A stretch of 32,269 bases of DNA. It comes from an uncultured Ectothiorhodospiraceae bacterium. GTDB lineage: Bacteria; Pseudomonadota; Gammaproteobacteria; UBA6429; Thiohalophilaceae. Location: the NCBI GenBank assembly GCA_947260005.1, contig CAMYOL010000057.1, forward strand, positions 1-32,269, read 5' to 3'. Shown one piece after another: positions 24,956 through 31,769 of the stretch (its first letter is position 1; each line of letters opens with the position of its first letter). The translations under genes and the position numbers were made by a program. The notes under the pieces were generated by a model that searched no databases, had not been told where the DNA came from, and saw only the letters and a list, made by a program, of their open reading frames with translations.

Positions 24956-25243
24956 ATGTTTATCGTACTGCTAAAGTTTTCTGGCAATAAAGGACAGGCA
25001 AGTGAATTTATGGATGGTCACAATGAATGGATAAAGCGCGGTTTTGACGACGGTGTGTTTTTGCTGGTCGGTAGTCTCCAGCCCAGCCTGGGTGGAGGGA
25101 TCTTCGCCCATAATATTTCGAAATCTGAACTTCAAAACAGGGTGAACGCCGATCCGTTTGTGACTCAAAATGTGGTAAGCGCTGAGATTCTAGAAATCTC
25201 GCCAGCAATAGCAGACGAACGATTAAATTTTCTTCTCGGCTGA
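24956..25243 (+). CDS. YciI-family (YCII-related domain) protein
   Basis: The 95-residue product is a single YCII domain, a ferredoxin-like fold seen in small enzymes and in domains fused to other proteins. GHNEWIKRGFDDGVFLLVGSL carries the conserved His24 and the 'G.ll..G' strand, and NADPFV matches the conserved DPyv motif near the end. Family members are suggested to use a His-Asp pair in hydrolase-like or dehydrochlorinase-like chemistry, but most are uncharacterised, so no reaction is assigned. The start has AGGAGAG 7-8 bases upstream, a strong site. It sits between tetR and tag. Confidence 0.82.
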   Translation: MFIVLLKFSGNKGQASEFMDGHNEWIKRGFDDGVFLLVGSLQPSLGGGIFAHNISKSELQNRVNADPFVTQNVVSAEILEISPAIADERLNFLLG

Positions 25244-25280
25244 GTGACAGCTCTAAAATATTTTATATAAGGATAGTTAA

Positions 25281-25895
25281 GTGAGAAAAACGATAAAAGG
25301 TCAAGATGGCAAATTACGCTGTCGTTGGTGCGATGCTGCACCGGAGTTTCCTGACTATCATGATACCGAATGGGGTTTCCCGGTTAGTGATGATCGTCGT
25401 TTGTTCGAGAAGTTGTGTCTGGAGAGTTTTCAATCCGGACTGAGTTGGCGCACCATACTGACTAAACGCGAGAACTTTCGTGCAGCTTTTCATCATTTCG
25501 ATTTTAACAAAATAGCGCGCTTTACCAAGCGCGACATCAATCGTTTGCTAAAGGATGAAGGAATCGTCCGCCATCGCGGCAAGATCGAGGCCGTGATCAA
25601 TAACGCGCAACGCATGCAGGAGCTTATCAAACGAGAAGGCTCGTTAGCGACCTTCATCTGGCGTTACGAACCTGACAAAAAGCAACTTGCAAAACCACAG
25701 ACTGTTTCGACTTCTGCTGAATCCATTGCTTTGTCGAAGGAGTTGAAAAAGCAGGGCTGGAAATTTGTTGGTCCAACAACCGTGTATGCCTTTATGCAGG
25801 CCATGGGGTTGATCAACGATCATGTTGAAGGCTGCGTGATAAGACTTAAGGTTGAGCGGGCTCGCAAAAAGTTTAAGCGACCAAAGTTTAAGTGA
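25281..25895 (+). CDS. tag: DNA-3-methyladenine glycosylase I (Tag)
   Basis: The 204-residue product excises 3-methyladenine from alkylated DNA, starting base-excision repair. The diagnostic zinc site is intact: Cys14 in LRCRWC, His27 in YHDTEWG, and His181/Cys185 in NDHVEGC. The catalytic Glu48 lies in LCLESFQSGLSW, RHRGKIEAVINNA follows, and KFVGPTTVYAFMQAMGLINDH (read in parts) closes the helix-hairpin-helix fold. It has a basic 15-residue tail after the zinc site. The start is GTG with AAGGATAG upstream. Genomic position behind a TetR regulator and a YciI protein suggests regulated, perhaps electrophile- or alkylation-responsive, expression; that is inference. Confidence 0.93.
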   Translation: MRKTIKGQDGKLRCRWCDAAPEFPDYHDTEWGFPVSDDRRLFEKLCLESFQSGLSWRTILTKRENFRAAFHHFDFNKIARFTKRDINRLLKDEGIVRHRGKIEAVINNAQRMQELIKREGSLATFIWRYEPDKKQLAKPQTVSTSAESIALSKELKKQGWKFVGPTTVYAFMQAMGLINDHVEGCVIRLKVERARKKFKRPKFK

Positions 25896-25928
25896 TCAGG
25901 CGATGAGCAGATAACGGTTCGATTTCAG

Positions 25929-25949
25929 TATCGAGAACAAGTCTCGATA
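25929..25949. other. Perfect 8-bp inverted repeat between tag and ispE
   Basis: TATCGAGA (25929-25936), loop ACAAG, TCTCGATA (25942-25949). It lies 33 bases after tag and within 7-67 bases of the possible ispE starts. No T-run follows on the plus strand, so a classic terminator is unlikely; it could be an operator or a stem in the ispE leader. Confidence 0.45.
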
Positions 25950-26015
25950 GATTAATTGGGTCTGTTGGTGTGTCTGGCTATCGGCCATTCTCAAGATCCG
26001 ATATCATTCAGCATA

Positions 26016-26891
26016 GTGACTAGCCCAAAACCAACATCGCTCTCGGCCGAAACTAAATGGCCGGCACCCGCCAAGCTGAATCTGTTTCTGCACATCACCG
26101 GTCAGCGTGAGGATGGTTTTCATCTTTTGCAGACCGTGTTTGTGTTGCTCGATTTTGCAGACCAGCTTAGCTTTACTGTCACAGATAACCCAGGGGTTGA
26201 ACTCGATTATCAGCTCCATGGTGTAAAAAAAGAGCAGGATATCATCTACCGGGCCGCCACAGCCTTACAGCAACAGGCTGGCATCCAAAAAGGCGTCAAG
26301 ATTCAGTTGGACAAGCACTTACCCATGGGCGGGGGGCTCGGTGGTGGCAGCTCCGATGCGGCAACGACCCTGTTGGCCCTCAATCAATTATGGGGTTGTG
26401 AACTGGATTTGGCTGAGTTGGCTGAAATTGGGCTGAATCTGGGGGCCGATGTGCCGGTGTTCATTTATGGCCAAAATGCCTGGGCCGAAGGGGTCGGGGA
26501 GCAGTTAATCCCGGTCGAAGTGCCAAATGCATGGTATCTGGTGCTGATCCCTGAAATAAATGTGTCTACAGCGCAAATATTTAGCGACCCGCAATTGATA
26601 CGTGATTGCCCACCCATTACAATACGCGACTTTCTGGAAGGGCAGGGACAGAATGTGTGTGAGCCGATTGTGGCCGCCCAGTCGCCTGAAGTGGCCGAGG
26701 CCCTGCAGGATTTGGGCGCAGTCAGCTCAAAGTCTAGAATGACCGGTACCGGTGCTTGTGTATTTGCGGTATTTGAGAGCGAACAACAGGCACGACAGGC
26801 ATGGTCTAAATTGTCTGCTAAATGGAAAGGATTTATTGCACAGGGCCTGGAAGTATCGCCGGTGCATGAAATGCTAAATAGAACGCAATAA
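26016..26891 (+). CDS. ispE: 4-(cytidine 5'-diphospho)-2-C-methyl-D-erythritol kinase IspE
   Basis: The product phosphorylates CDP-methylerythritol in the MEP route to isoprenoid precursors. It is a GHMP kinase: WPAPAKLNLFLHI near the N-terminus holds the substrate-binding Lys-Leu-Asn motif, the ATP loop is GGGLGGGSSDAATTLL (105-120 from this start), LGADVPVFIYG follows and TGTGACVFAVF is the C-terminal GHMP motif. No start is clearly marked: the GTG at 26016 gives 291 residues, close to the family norm, while a TTG at 25956 would give 311 residues with an unlike extension; neither has a strong ribosome site. In related bacteria it follows lolB directly; here it begins the resumed housekeeping cluster. 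Confidence 0.93.
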   Translation: MTSPKPTSLSAETKWPAPAKLNLFLHITGQREDGFHLLQTVFVLLDFADQLSFTVTDNPGVELDYQLHGVKKEQDIIYRAATALQQQAGIQKGVKIQLDKHLPMGGGLGGGSSDAATTLLALNQLWGCELDLAELAEIGLNLGADVPVFIYGQNAWAEGVGEQLIPVEVPNAWYLVLIPEINVSTAQIFSDPQLIRDCPPITIRDFLEGQGQNVCEPIVAAQSPEVAEALQDLGAVSSKSRMTGTGACVFAVFESEQQARQAWSKLSAKWKGFIAQGLEVSPVHEMLNRTQ

Positions 26892-26933
26892 CTTGTTTTA
26901 TATAGTATTATTTCTCTTATTGGGAAGTATTGA

Positions 26934-26951
26934 ACCTGGGAATACCCAGGT
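26934..26951. other. Hairpin between ispE and tRNA-Gln
   Basis: ACCTGGG (26934-26940), loop AATA, CCCAGGT (26945-26951). It lacks a T-run. The decamer ATACCCAGGT here recurs at 27022-27031 inside the tRNA gene (variable/T-arm region), so it may be a fragment of tRNA-derived sequence or a processing-related stem. Confidence 0.45.
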
Positions 26952-26978
26952 AAGAAGAGAAGTTAAAAAGTTTTAAAT

Positions 26979-27053
26979 TGGGGTGTCGCCAAGCGGTAAG
27001 GCACTGGATTTTGATTCCAGCATACCCAGGTTCGAATCCTGGCACCCCAGCCA
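26979..27053 (+). tRNA. tRNA-Gln (anticodon TTG)
   Basis: 75 bases with encoded CCA. The acceptor stem is TGGGGTG paired with CACCCCA, followed by discriminator G and CCA. The D-arm includes GCCAAGCGGTAAGGC; the anticodon stem is CTGGA/TCCAG with loop TTTTGAT and anticodon TTG (reads CAA, and CAG by wobble). The T-arm is CCAGG-TTCGAAT-CCTGG. All stems pair without mismatch. Position between ispE and prs is the conserved gammaproteobacterial arrangement. Confidence 0.97.
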
Positions 27054-27080
27054 TATTTTTACTGCTCGTAGGAAAATTAG

Positions 27081-28034
27081 TTGGAAAACGGCAGCTTGAT
27101 GGTGTTTTCGGGCAATGCCAACCCGAAACTCGCCAATGACATCGTGGCAAGATTACAGCTCCCTCTCGGTAAGGCCGTGGTAGGGCGCTTTAGCGATGGT
27201 GAAGTACAAATCGAGATTATGGAAAACGTCCGCGGTAAGGACGTTTTTATTGTGCAGCCGACCTGCGCGCCGACCAACGAAAATCTGATGGAATTGTTGG
27301 TGATGGTCGACGCGGTTCGCCGCTCATCAGCGGCTCGAATCACAGCGGTGGTGCCTTATTTTGGCTATGCCCGTCAGGATCGCCGTCCTCGCTCAGCACG
27401 GGTACCGATTACTGCAAAAGTCGCAGCGGATATGGTCGCGACCGTGGGTACGGATCGGGTTTTGACTGTTGATTTGCATGCCGATCAAATCCAGGGATTT
27501 TTTAATATCCCGGTGGATAACGTCTATGCCTCACCGGTTTTATTGGGTGATGTATGGCGCCAAAAGTATCCGAATCTGATGGTGGTATCACCGGATGTGG
27601 GTGGTGTGGTTCGGGCGCGAGCCTTAGCCAAACGTTTAGATGATGCGGATTTGGCGATTATTGATAAACGTCGACCGAAAGCGAATGTCGCCAAGGTCAT
27701 GAACATTATCGGTGATGTAAAAGGGCGCAGTTGTATCCTGATTGATGATTTAGTGGATACGGCAGGGACCTTATGTCGTGCAGCGGCGGCGTTAAAAGAA
27801 AACGGTGCGGCAAAAGTGGTGGCCTACTGTACACACCCGGTTTTGTCTGGGCCGGCGGTTGAGAACATCTCGAATTCAGTACTTGATGAGTTAGTGGTGA
27901 TGGATACCATCCCGTTGAGTGAAGATGCAATGAATTGTGGTCGAATTCGACAGTTGAGCATTGCTGAATTATTGGCTGAGACCATTCGTCGTATCAGTAA
28001 TGAAGAATCGGTGAGCTCACTGTATATCGATTGA
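27081..28034 (+). CDS. prs: Ribose-phosphate pyrophosphokinase
   Basis: The 317-residue product makes PRPP from ribose 5-phosphate and ATP, feeding purine, pyrimidine, NAD, His and Trp synthesis. Class I signatures are present: [36 protein letters not shown] (59-72), [19 protein letters not shown] (92-110), [11 protein letters not shown] (131-141), [13 protein letters not shown] (195-207), the PRPP loop [10 protein letters not shown] (221-230) and terminal [14 protein letters not shown] start at the TTG at 27081, which has AGGAAA about 6 bases upstream; the ATG at 27099 is an alternative giving 311 residues and the Pseudomonas-like start MVFSGN. It lies 27 bases after the tRNA. Confidence 0.96.
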   Translation: MENGSLMVFSGNANPKLANDIVARLQLPLGKAVVGRFSDGEVQIEIMENVRGKDVFIVQPTCAPTNENLMELLVMVDAVRRSSAARITAVVPYFGYARQDRRPRSARVPITAKVAADMVATVGTDRVLTVDLHADQIQGFFNIPVDNVYASPVLLGDVWRQKYPNLMVVSPDVGGVVRARALAKRLDDADLAIIDKRRPKANVAKVMNIIGDVKGRSCILIDDLVDTAGTLCRAAAALKENGAAKVVAYCTHPVLSGPAVENISNSVLDELVVMDTIPLSEDAMNCGRIRQLSIAELLAETIRRISNEESVSSLYID

Positions 28035-28052
28035 TGTTAGGCATGAGTTAAT

Positions 28053-28094
28053 ATCTGTCATGACTTTATACATATATATAGTGTCATGACAGAT
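28053..28094. promoter_or_regulatory. Long inverted repeat between prs and rplY
   Basis: ATCTGTCATGAC (28053-28064) and GTCATGACAGAT (28083-28094) are exact complements of 12 bases with an 18-base AT-rich spacer. Each arm also contains the self-palindrome GTCATGAC, so two identical small palindromes lie 26 bp apart. It may be a prs terminator stem (followed by the T-rich GTTATTAATTTATT), a leader structure for rplY, or a pair of protein-binding sites. Confidence 0.6.
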
Positions 28095-28208
28095 GTTATT
28101 AATTTATTAATGACACAAGCACGCTTTTGGTCGCGAAGGTGTGTGTAGCTAAGCTTCGGCTTATTAATGAAACGCAAACAAATGTTTGTTTATTTTGGAG
28201 AAAGTATT

Positions 28209-28871
28209 ATGTCTGCTGAATTTATACTAAATGCTGAACTCCGCGCTGATATGGGGAAGGGTGCGAGCCGCCGCCTACGTCATGCCGGGAAAGTTCCAGC
28301 GATTATTTATGGTTCGGGTAAAGAACCCACCCCGATTACTTTAGAGCACAACGAACTTGCACACCAGATCGAGAACGAAGCCTTCTTCTCTCATATTCTA
28401 AGCGTTAAGTTAGATGGCAAAGATGAAAGTGCGATCGTAAAAGATCTACAACGCCATCCAAGTCGTCCGATCATTATGCATATCGATCTGCAACGCATCA
28501 GTGCAACGGAAACCATTCGTGTTAACGTGCCGATTCACTTCATTAATGAAGAGCAATCTCCTGGTGTTCGTGAAGGTGGTTTGATTTCGCACAGCATTTC
28601 GGAAGTCGAAGTTCAGTGTTTACCAGGTAACTTACCTGAATACATCGAAGCGGATTTGAGCGCACTGGATCTGAATGCGATTTTTCACTTAACCGATTTG
28701 CAATTGCCAGAGGGTGTCGAGATCGTTGAGTTAACGCATGGTGAAAGCCATGACCAGGCGGTTGCCAGCGTGCATATCCCTCGTGCAGCGAAAGAAGTTG
28801 ACGAAGATGAAGCAATTGCACCAGAAGCAGAAGGTGAAGCTGCTGAAGGTGATGCAGAATCTTCTGATTAA
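28209..28871 (+). CDS. rplY: Ribosomal protein bL25, long (Ctc/TL5) form
   Basis: The 220-residue product binds 5S rRNA in the large ribosomal subunit. The N-terminal L25 domain (1-92) has GKGASRRLRHAGKVPAIIYG and the AIVKDLQRHPSRPIIMHIDLQ strand. The C-terminal TL5/Ctc domain (95-185) has VREGGLISHSISEVEVQCLP and PEYIEADLSALDLN. An acidic low-complexity tail follows (EDEAIAPEAEGEAAEGDAES). E. coli L25 has only the first domain, so this is the two-domain version. I start at the ATG at 28209, with GGAGAAAG just upstream; the frame extends to 28167 without a ribosome site. It is followed by pth after 32 bases. Confidence 0.95.
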   Translation: MSAEFILNAELRADMGKGASRRLRHAGKVPAIIYGSGKEPTPITLEHNELAHQIENEAFFSHILSVKLDGKDESAIVKDLQRHPSRPIIMHIDLQRISATETIRVNVPIHFINEEQSPGVREGGLISHSISEVEVQCLPGNLPEYIEADLSALDLNAIFHLTDLQLPEGVEIVELTHGESHDQAVASVHIPRAAKEVDEDEAIAPEAEGEAAEGDAESSD

Positions 28872-28903
28872 GTTAGATTTAGCTATCTGTACCGGAGCCG
28901 GCC

Positions 28904-29482
28904 TTGTCCGCGCATGTTGACATGATTGTTGGGTTGGGAAACCCTGGAAATGAATATGCCAACACGCGCCACAACGCCGGCTTTTGGTTTGTAGATGAAG
29001 TGGTTCGAAAATTTGGTGGCCACTTCAAGTCAGAAAAAAAATTCCAGGGCGATGCTGCACGTTCTACTATAAAAGGTCAGCAAGTGTGGTTGCTCAAGCC
29101 CGATACCTACATGAACTTAAGCGGCCAGGCAGTGCTGGCGCTCATGCAGTTTTATAAAATTAAACTCGAGAATATTCTTGTCGTGCACGATGATCTCGAT
29201 CTACCGGTGGGCACGCTTAAACTAAAACAAGGCGGTGGCCACGGTGGTCATAATGGTTTGCGTGACATCATTAGTCGCTGTGGTGGAAATGCTTTTCAAC
29301 GAATCCGTTTAGGCATTGGTCATCCGGGTAACAAAGAAAAAGTGACCGGGCATGTACTAAAAAAAGCCTCACAGGACGATCAGATTGCGATTGAAAACGT
29401 CATCGATCAAGCTATCAGTGTTCTTGATCAAATTGTCCACGGTGAAACGAATAAGGCCATGCAAACATTACACACAAAGTAA
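28904..29482 (+). CDS. pth: Peptidyl-tRNA hydrolase
   Basis: The 192-residue product frees tRNA from peptidyl-tRNA dropped by the ribosome. Motifs: IVGLGNPGNEYANTRHNAG with catalytic His23, KPDTYMNLSGQAV (66-78), VVHDDLDLPVG with Asp96, GGGHGGHNGLRDII, and RIRLGIGHPG. The start is probably the TTG at 28904 with GGAG 6 bases upstream; the ATG at 28922 would remove strand 1 residues and lie 24 bases from that site. It is placed between rplY and ychF, as in most gammaproteobacteria. Confidence 0.96.
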   Translation: MSAHVDMIVGLGNPGNEYANTRHNAGFWFVDEVVRKFGGHFKSEKKFQGDAARSTIKGQQVWLLKPDTYMNLSGQAVLALMQFYKIKLENILVVHDDLDLPVGTLKLKQGGGHGGHNGLRDIISRCGGNAFQRIRLGIGHPGNKEKVTGHVLKKASQDDQIAIENVIDQAISVLDQIVHGETNKAMQTLHTK

Positions 29483-29509
29483 GTGTCGTGTTTATATTAG
29501 GAGATTAAG

Positions 29510-30601
29510 ATGGGATTTAAATGCGGCATTGTTGGCTTACCGAATGTAGGTAAATCGACCTTATTTAATGCACTGACCAAGGCCGAAATACAAGCGGAAA
29601 ACTATCCGTTTTGTACCATTGAACCCAATGTTGGTATTGTGCCCATTCCTGATCCACGCCTGGATAAGTTAGCCGATATTGTGAATCCTCAACGTGTTTT
29701 ACCGACTACGATGGAGTTTGTCGACATCGCTGGCCTGGTAGAAGGTGCTTCCAAAGGTGAAGGTTTAGGAAATCAGTTTCTTGCCAACATTCGTGAAACC
29801 GATGCGATTGCCCATGTTGTTCGTTGTTTTGAAGATGACGACATTGTCCATGTCGCGGGAAAAATAGATCCTTTGAGTGATATTGAAATTATTAATACCG
29901 AATTAGCGTTGGCTGACATGGACTCGGTAGAAAAAAATATGCACCGCACCAGTAAGGTGGCTAAATCCGGTGATAAAGATGCCAAAGCAAAAATGCTTGT
30001 GTTAGAAAAAGTGAAGTCCCATCTGGATGAAGGGAATCCTGTTCGGTCTTTGGAGTTAGAAAAAGAAGAAAAATTATTAATCCGTGATCTTTTTCTACTC
30101 ACCATCAAACCAACCATGTATATCGCCAATGTGGCTGAAGACGGGTTTGAAAATAATACGCAACTGGATACGGTCAGAAAATTTGCTGAACAAGAGAAGG
30201 CTCCGGTAGTTCCTGTTTGTGCATCGATTGAAGCGGAAATGGTTGAACTGGATGATGAAGAGAAAAAAGAATTTCTAGATGAAATGGGACTTGATGAGCC
30301 CGGTTTAAATCGAGTCATTCGGGCGGGTCATTCTTTATTAGGTTTGCAAACGTATTTTACCGCCGGTGAAAAAGAAGTGCGTGGCTGGACCGTAAAGGTC
30401 GGTGCAACGGCACCCCAGGCGGCAGGCGTGATCCATACTGACTTTGAAAAAGGATTTATTCGCGCCGAAGTCACCAGTTATGATGACTTTGTTCAATATC
30501 AGGGCGAGAGTGGTGCCAGGGAAGCCGGCAAGTTACGCCTGGAAGGTAAAGAGTATATTGTGCAGGACGGTGACGTTATGCATTTTCGTTTTAATGTTTA
30601 A
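29510..30601 (+). CDS. ychF: Ribosome-associated ATPase YchF (OLA1 family)
   Basis: The 363-residue product is a TRAFAC-class P-loop NTPase that prefers ATP over GTP. The P-loop is GLPNVGKS (9-16), [14 protein letters not shown] follows, the G3 region is [19 protein letters not shown] (72-90), and the usual NKxD is replaced by the YchF-type [11 protein letters not shown] coiled-coil insertion lies at ~130-200 and a C-terminal TGS domain at ~278-361 ends [16 protein letters not shown] precedes the ATG at a proper distance, 27 bases after pth. The stop codon overlaps the end of the opposite-strand Crp/Fnr gene by 11 bases. Confidence 0.97.
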   Translation: MGFKCGIVGLPNVGKSTLFNALTKAEIQAENYPFCTIEPNVGIVPIPDPRLDKLADIVNPQRVLPTTMEFVDIAGLVEGASKGEGLGNQFLANIRETDAIAHVVRCFEDDDIVHVAGKIDPLSDIEIINTELALADMDSVEKNMHRTSKVAKSGDKDAKAKMLVLEKVKSHLDEGNPVRSLELEKEEKLLIRDLFLLTIKPTMYIANVAEDGFENNTQLDTVRKFAEQEKAPVVPVCASIEAEMVELDDEEKKEFLDEMGLDEPGLNRVIRAGHSLLGLQTYFTAGEKEVRGWTVKVGATAPQAAGVIHTDFEKGFIRAEVTSYDDFVQYQGESGAREAGKLRLEGKEYIVQDGDVMHFRFNV

Positions 30602-31268
30602 GCCGGTTAGTTAATTGCTCAGGTTTGTGGACATACATACCGTTACGATTAATATCTAATATTCCCTCGCGTTTTAGTTCACTAATAATTCCCGAGACAG
30701 TTTGCCTACAGGCACCGATCATATCGGCAATGTCCTGGTGCGTCGTGGGAATATCAATGTGGATACCGCCCTTTCTGGGTTGTCCATAACTTTCACTTAA
30801 GTGTTGTAATAGTTTAATAAATCGAATGTTAGCGCTGTCGCTGGCCATATATAAAACCATGTCGCCTAAGGCGTGAAGGCGAGAAGATAATTGATCAATA
30901 ACTAATAAACCGACTCGTGGTTCATTCAACATTAATTGATTAAAATCGACTTTTTTAATTTTTAATACTACGCAATCGCTAATTGCTTGCGCATAAACTT
31001 TGTTGGACAGGTTATTTTCGCCGGATATGCCAAAAATATCTCCGGGCATACAAAACCACTGGATCAATTCATTACCGAGTTGGGAGATTCGTGAAATCTT
31101 GGCACGGCCGCCTAGTATAATATAAATGGATCGATCGCTCTGATCGGCGGTGAAGAGATAGTCACCTTTCTTATAACAGTACTCATGTGCAATTGATTCG
31201 ACACGCCGAAATTCATTGGCTTGTAATCGATTGACAAAGCTATACGGCAAACATTGCTCAGCCTGCAT
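30591..31268 (-). CDS. Crp/Fnr-family transcriptional regulator
   Basis: The 225-residue product has an N-terminal cyclic-nucleotide-binding-type beta-roll (~15-125: [41 protein letters not shown], read in parts), a long dimer helix (~128-160) and a C-terminal winged helix (175-210) with [21 protein letters not shown]. The Arg and Glu that bind cAMP in CRP (in 'GE....RSA') are not conserved ([12 protein letters not shown]), and there is no N-terminal Cys cluster for an iron-sulfur centre as in Fnr. The effector is therefore unknown. GGAGG lies 6 bases before the ATG, and TATAAT on the minus strand (31301-31306) is a possible -10. Divergent from the TctC-type gene. Confidence 0.9.
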   Translation of the reverse strand: MQAEQCLPYSFVNRLQANEFRRVESIAHEYCYKKGDYLFTADQSDRSIYIILGGRAKISRISQLGNELIQWFCMPGDIFGISGENNLSNKVYAQAISDCVVLKIKKVDFNQLMLNEPRVGLLVIDQLSSRLHALGDMVLYMASDSANIRFIKLLQHLSESYGQPRKGGIHIDIPTTHQDIADMIGACRQTVSGIISELKREGILDINRNGMYVHKPEQLTNRLKH

Positions 31269-31634
31269 TCATCCCTCCACGTATTTTAGTAAATAAGGTT
31301 ATTATAATTTTGTGTATAAACAATTTTACTAACTGTCGTCTATGCGACAGACTAATCCTTCTAGAGGGTTAGAATACCATCTGAATTCACAAAGTCTAGT
31401 TAAGAACAAAACACGATAATTATTATCTTAACTTACTGTTTTTTAAACTTTTGTGATGCATTATTAAATTATATGAGGGACTCTGTAGATAGTATTGGAG
31501 GTGAAAATTACGTTGTTAATAACCAATACTATTTTTACGGGAGAGAACTTACCAGTTTCTGTGGATTGGGTTTAAATCCTTACTCAAATGAATGCCATCC
31601 ATTGCAACTGGACCACGTTCATTAAAGACAACAG

Positions 31635-31680
31635 CTTGATTTTTGTTACACTTGATTTTGTTACTCTTGATTTTATTACA
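31635..31680. repeat. Three tandem 15-16 bp repeats upstream of the TctC-type gene
   Basis: Consecutive copies CTTGATTTTTGTTACA (31635-31650), CTTGATTTTGTTACT (31651-31665) and CTTGATTTTATTACA (31666-31680) follow without spacers, about 90-135 bases before the TctC start codon. All share CTTGATTTT and a TTAC core. The even 15-bp period and promoter-proximal place suggest an array of regulator sites. Confidence 0.8.
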
Positions 31681-31690
31681 TTAGTGTAAT
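31675..31690. promoter_or_regulatory. Palindrome ending the tandem repeat array
   Basis: ATTACA-TTAG-TGTAAT, a perfect 6+6 inverted repeat whose left arm is the end of the third tandem repeat. The same half-site word (TTACA/TTACT) recurs in every repeat, so a dimeric regulator may bind here with extra half-sites upstream. Confidence 0.6.
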
Positions 31691-31769
31691 GGTGGAATAT
31701 GAATAAATGGCCGTTCCTTTACCCTTGAGGACCGGATAATAAAATGATCAATAACACGGAGAAGTGAGG

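Larger units (their letters stand above)
31269..31769. other. Long intergenic region between the Crp/Fnr and TctC-type genes
   Basis: This 501-base region has no credible gene. From left to right it holds: a possible minus-strand -10 (31301-31306); the hairpin CTGTCG-TCTATG-CGACAG (31333-31350); a second hairpin CTAATCC-TTCTAGA-GGGTTAG (31352-31372, one G-T pair); AT-rich DNA; and a tandem repeat array ending in a palindrome (31635-31690). The two adjacent hairpins without coding potential could belong to a small RNA or a terminator for an unseen transcript. Confidence 0.6.

Noticed and set aside
29773-30318. 181-codon frame antisense to ychF
   Set aside because: Serine-rich shadow of the ychF coding strand; ychF is conserved throughout.
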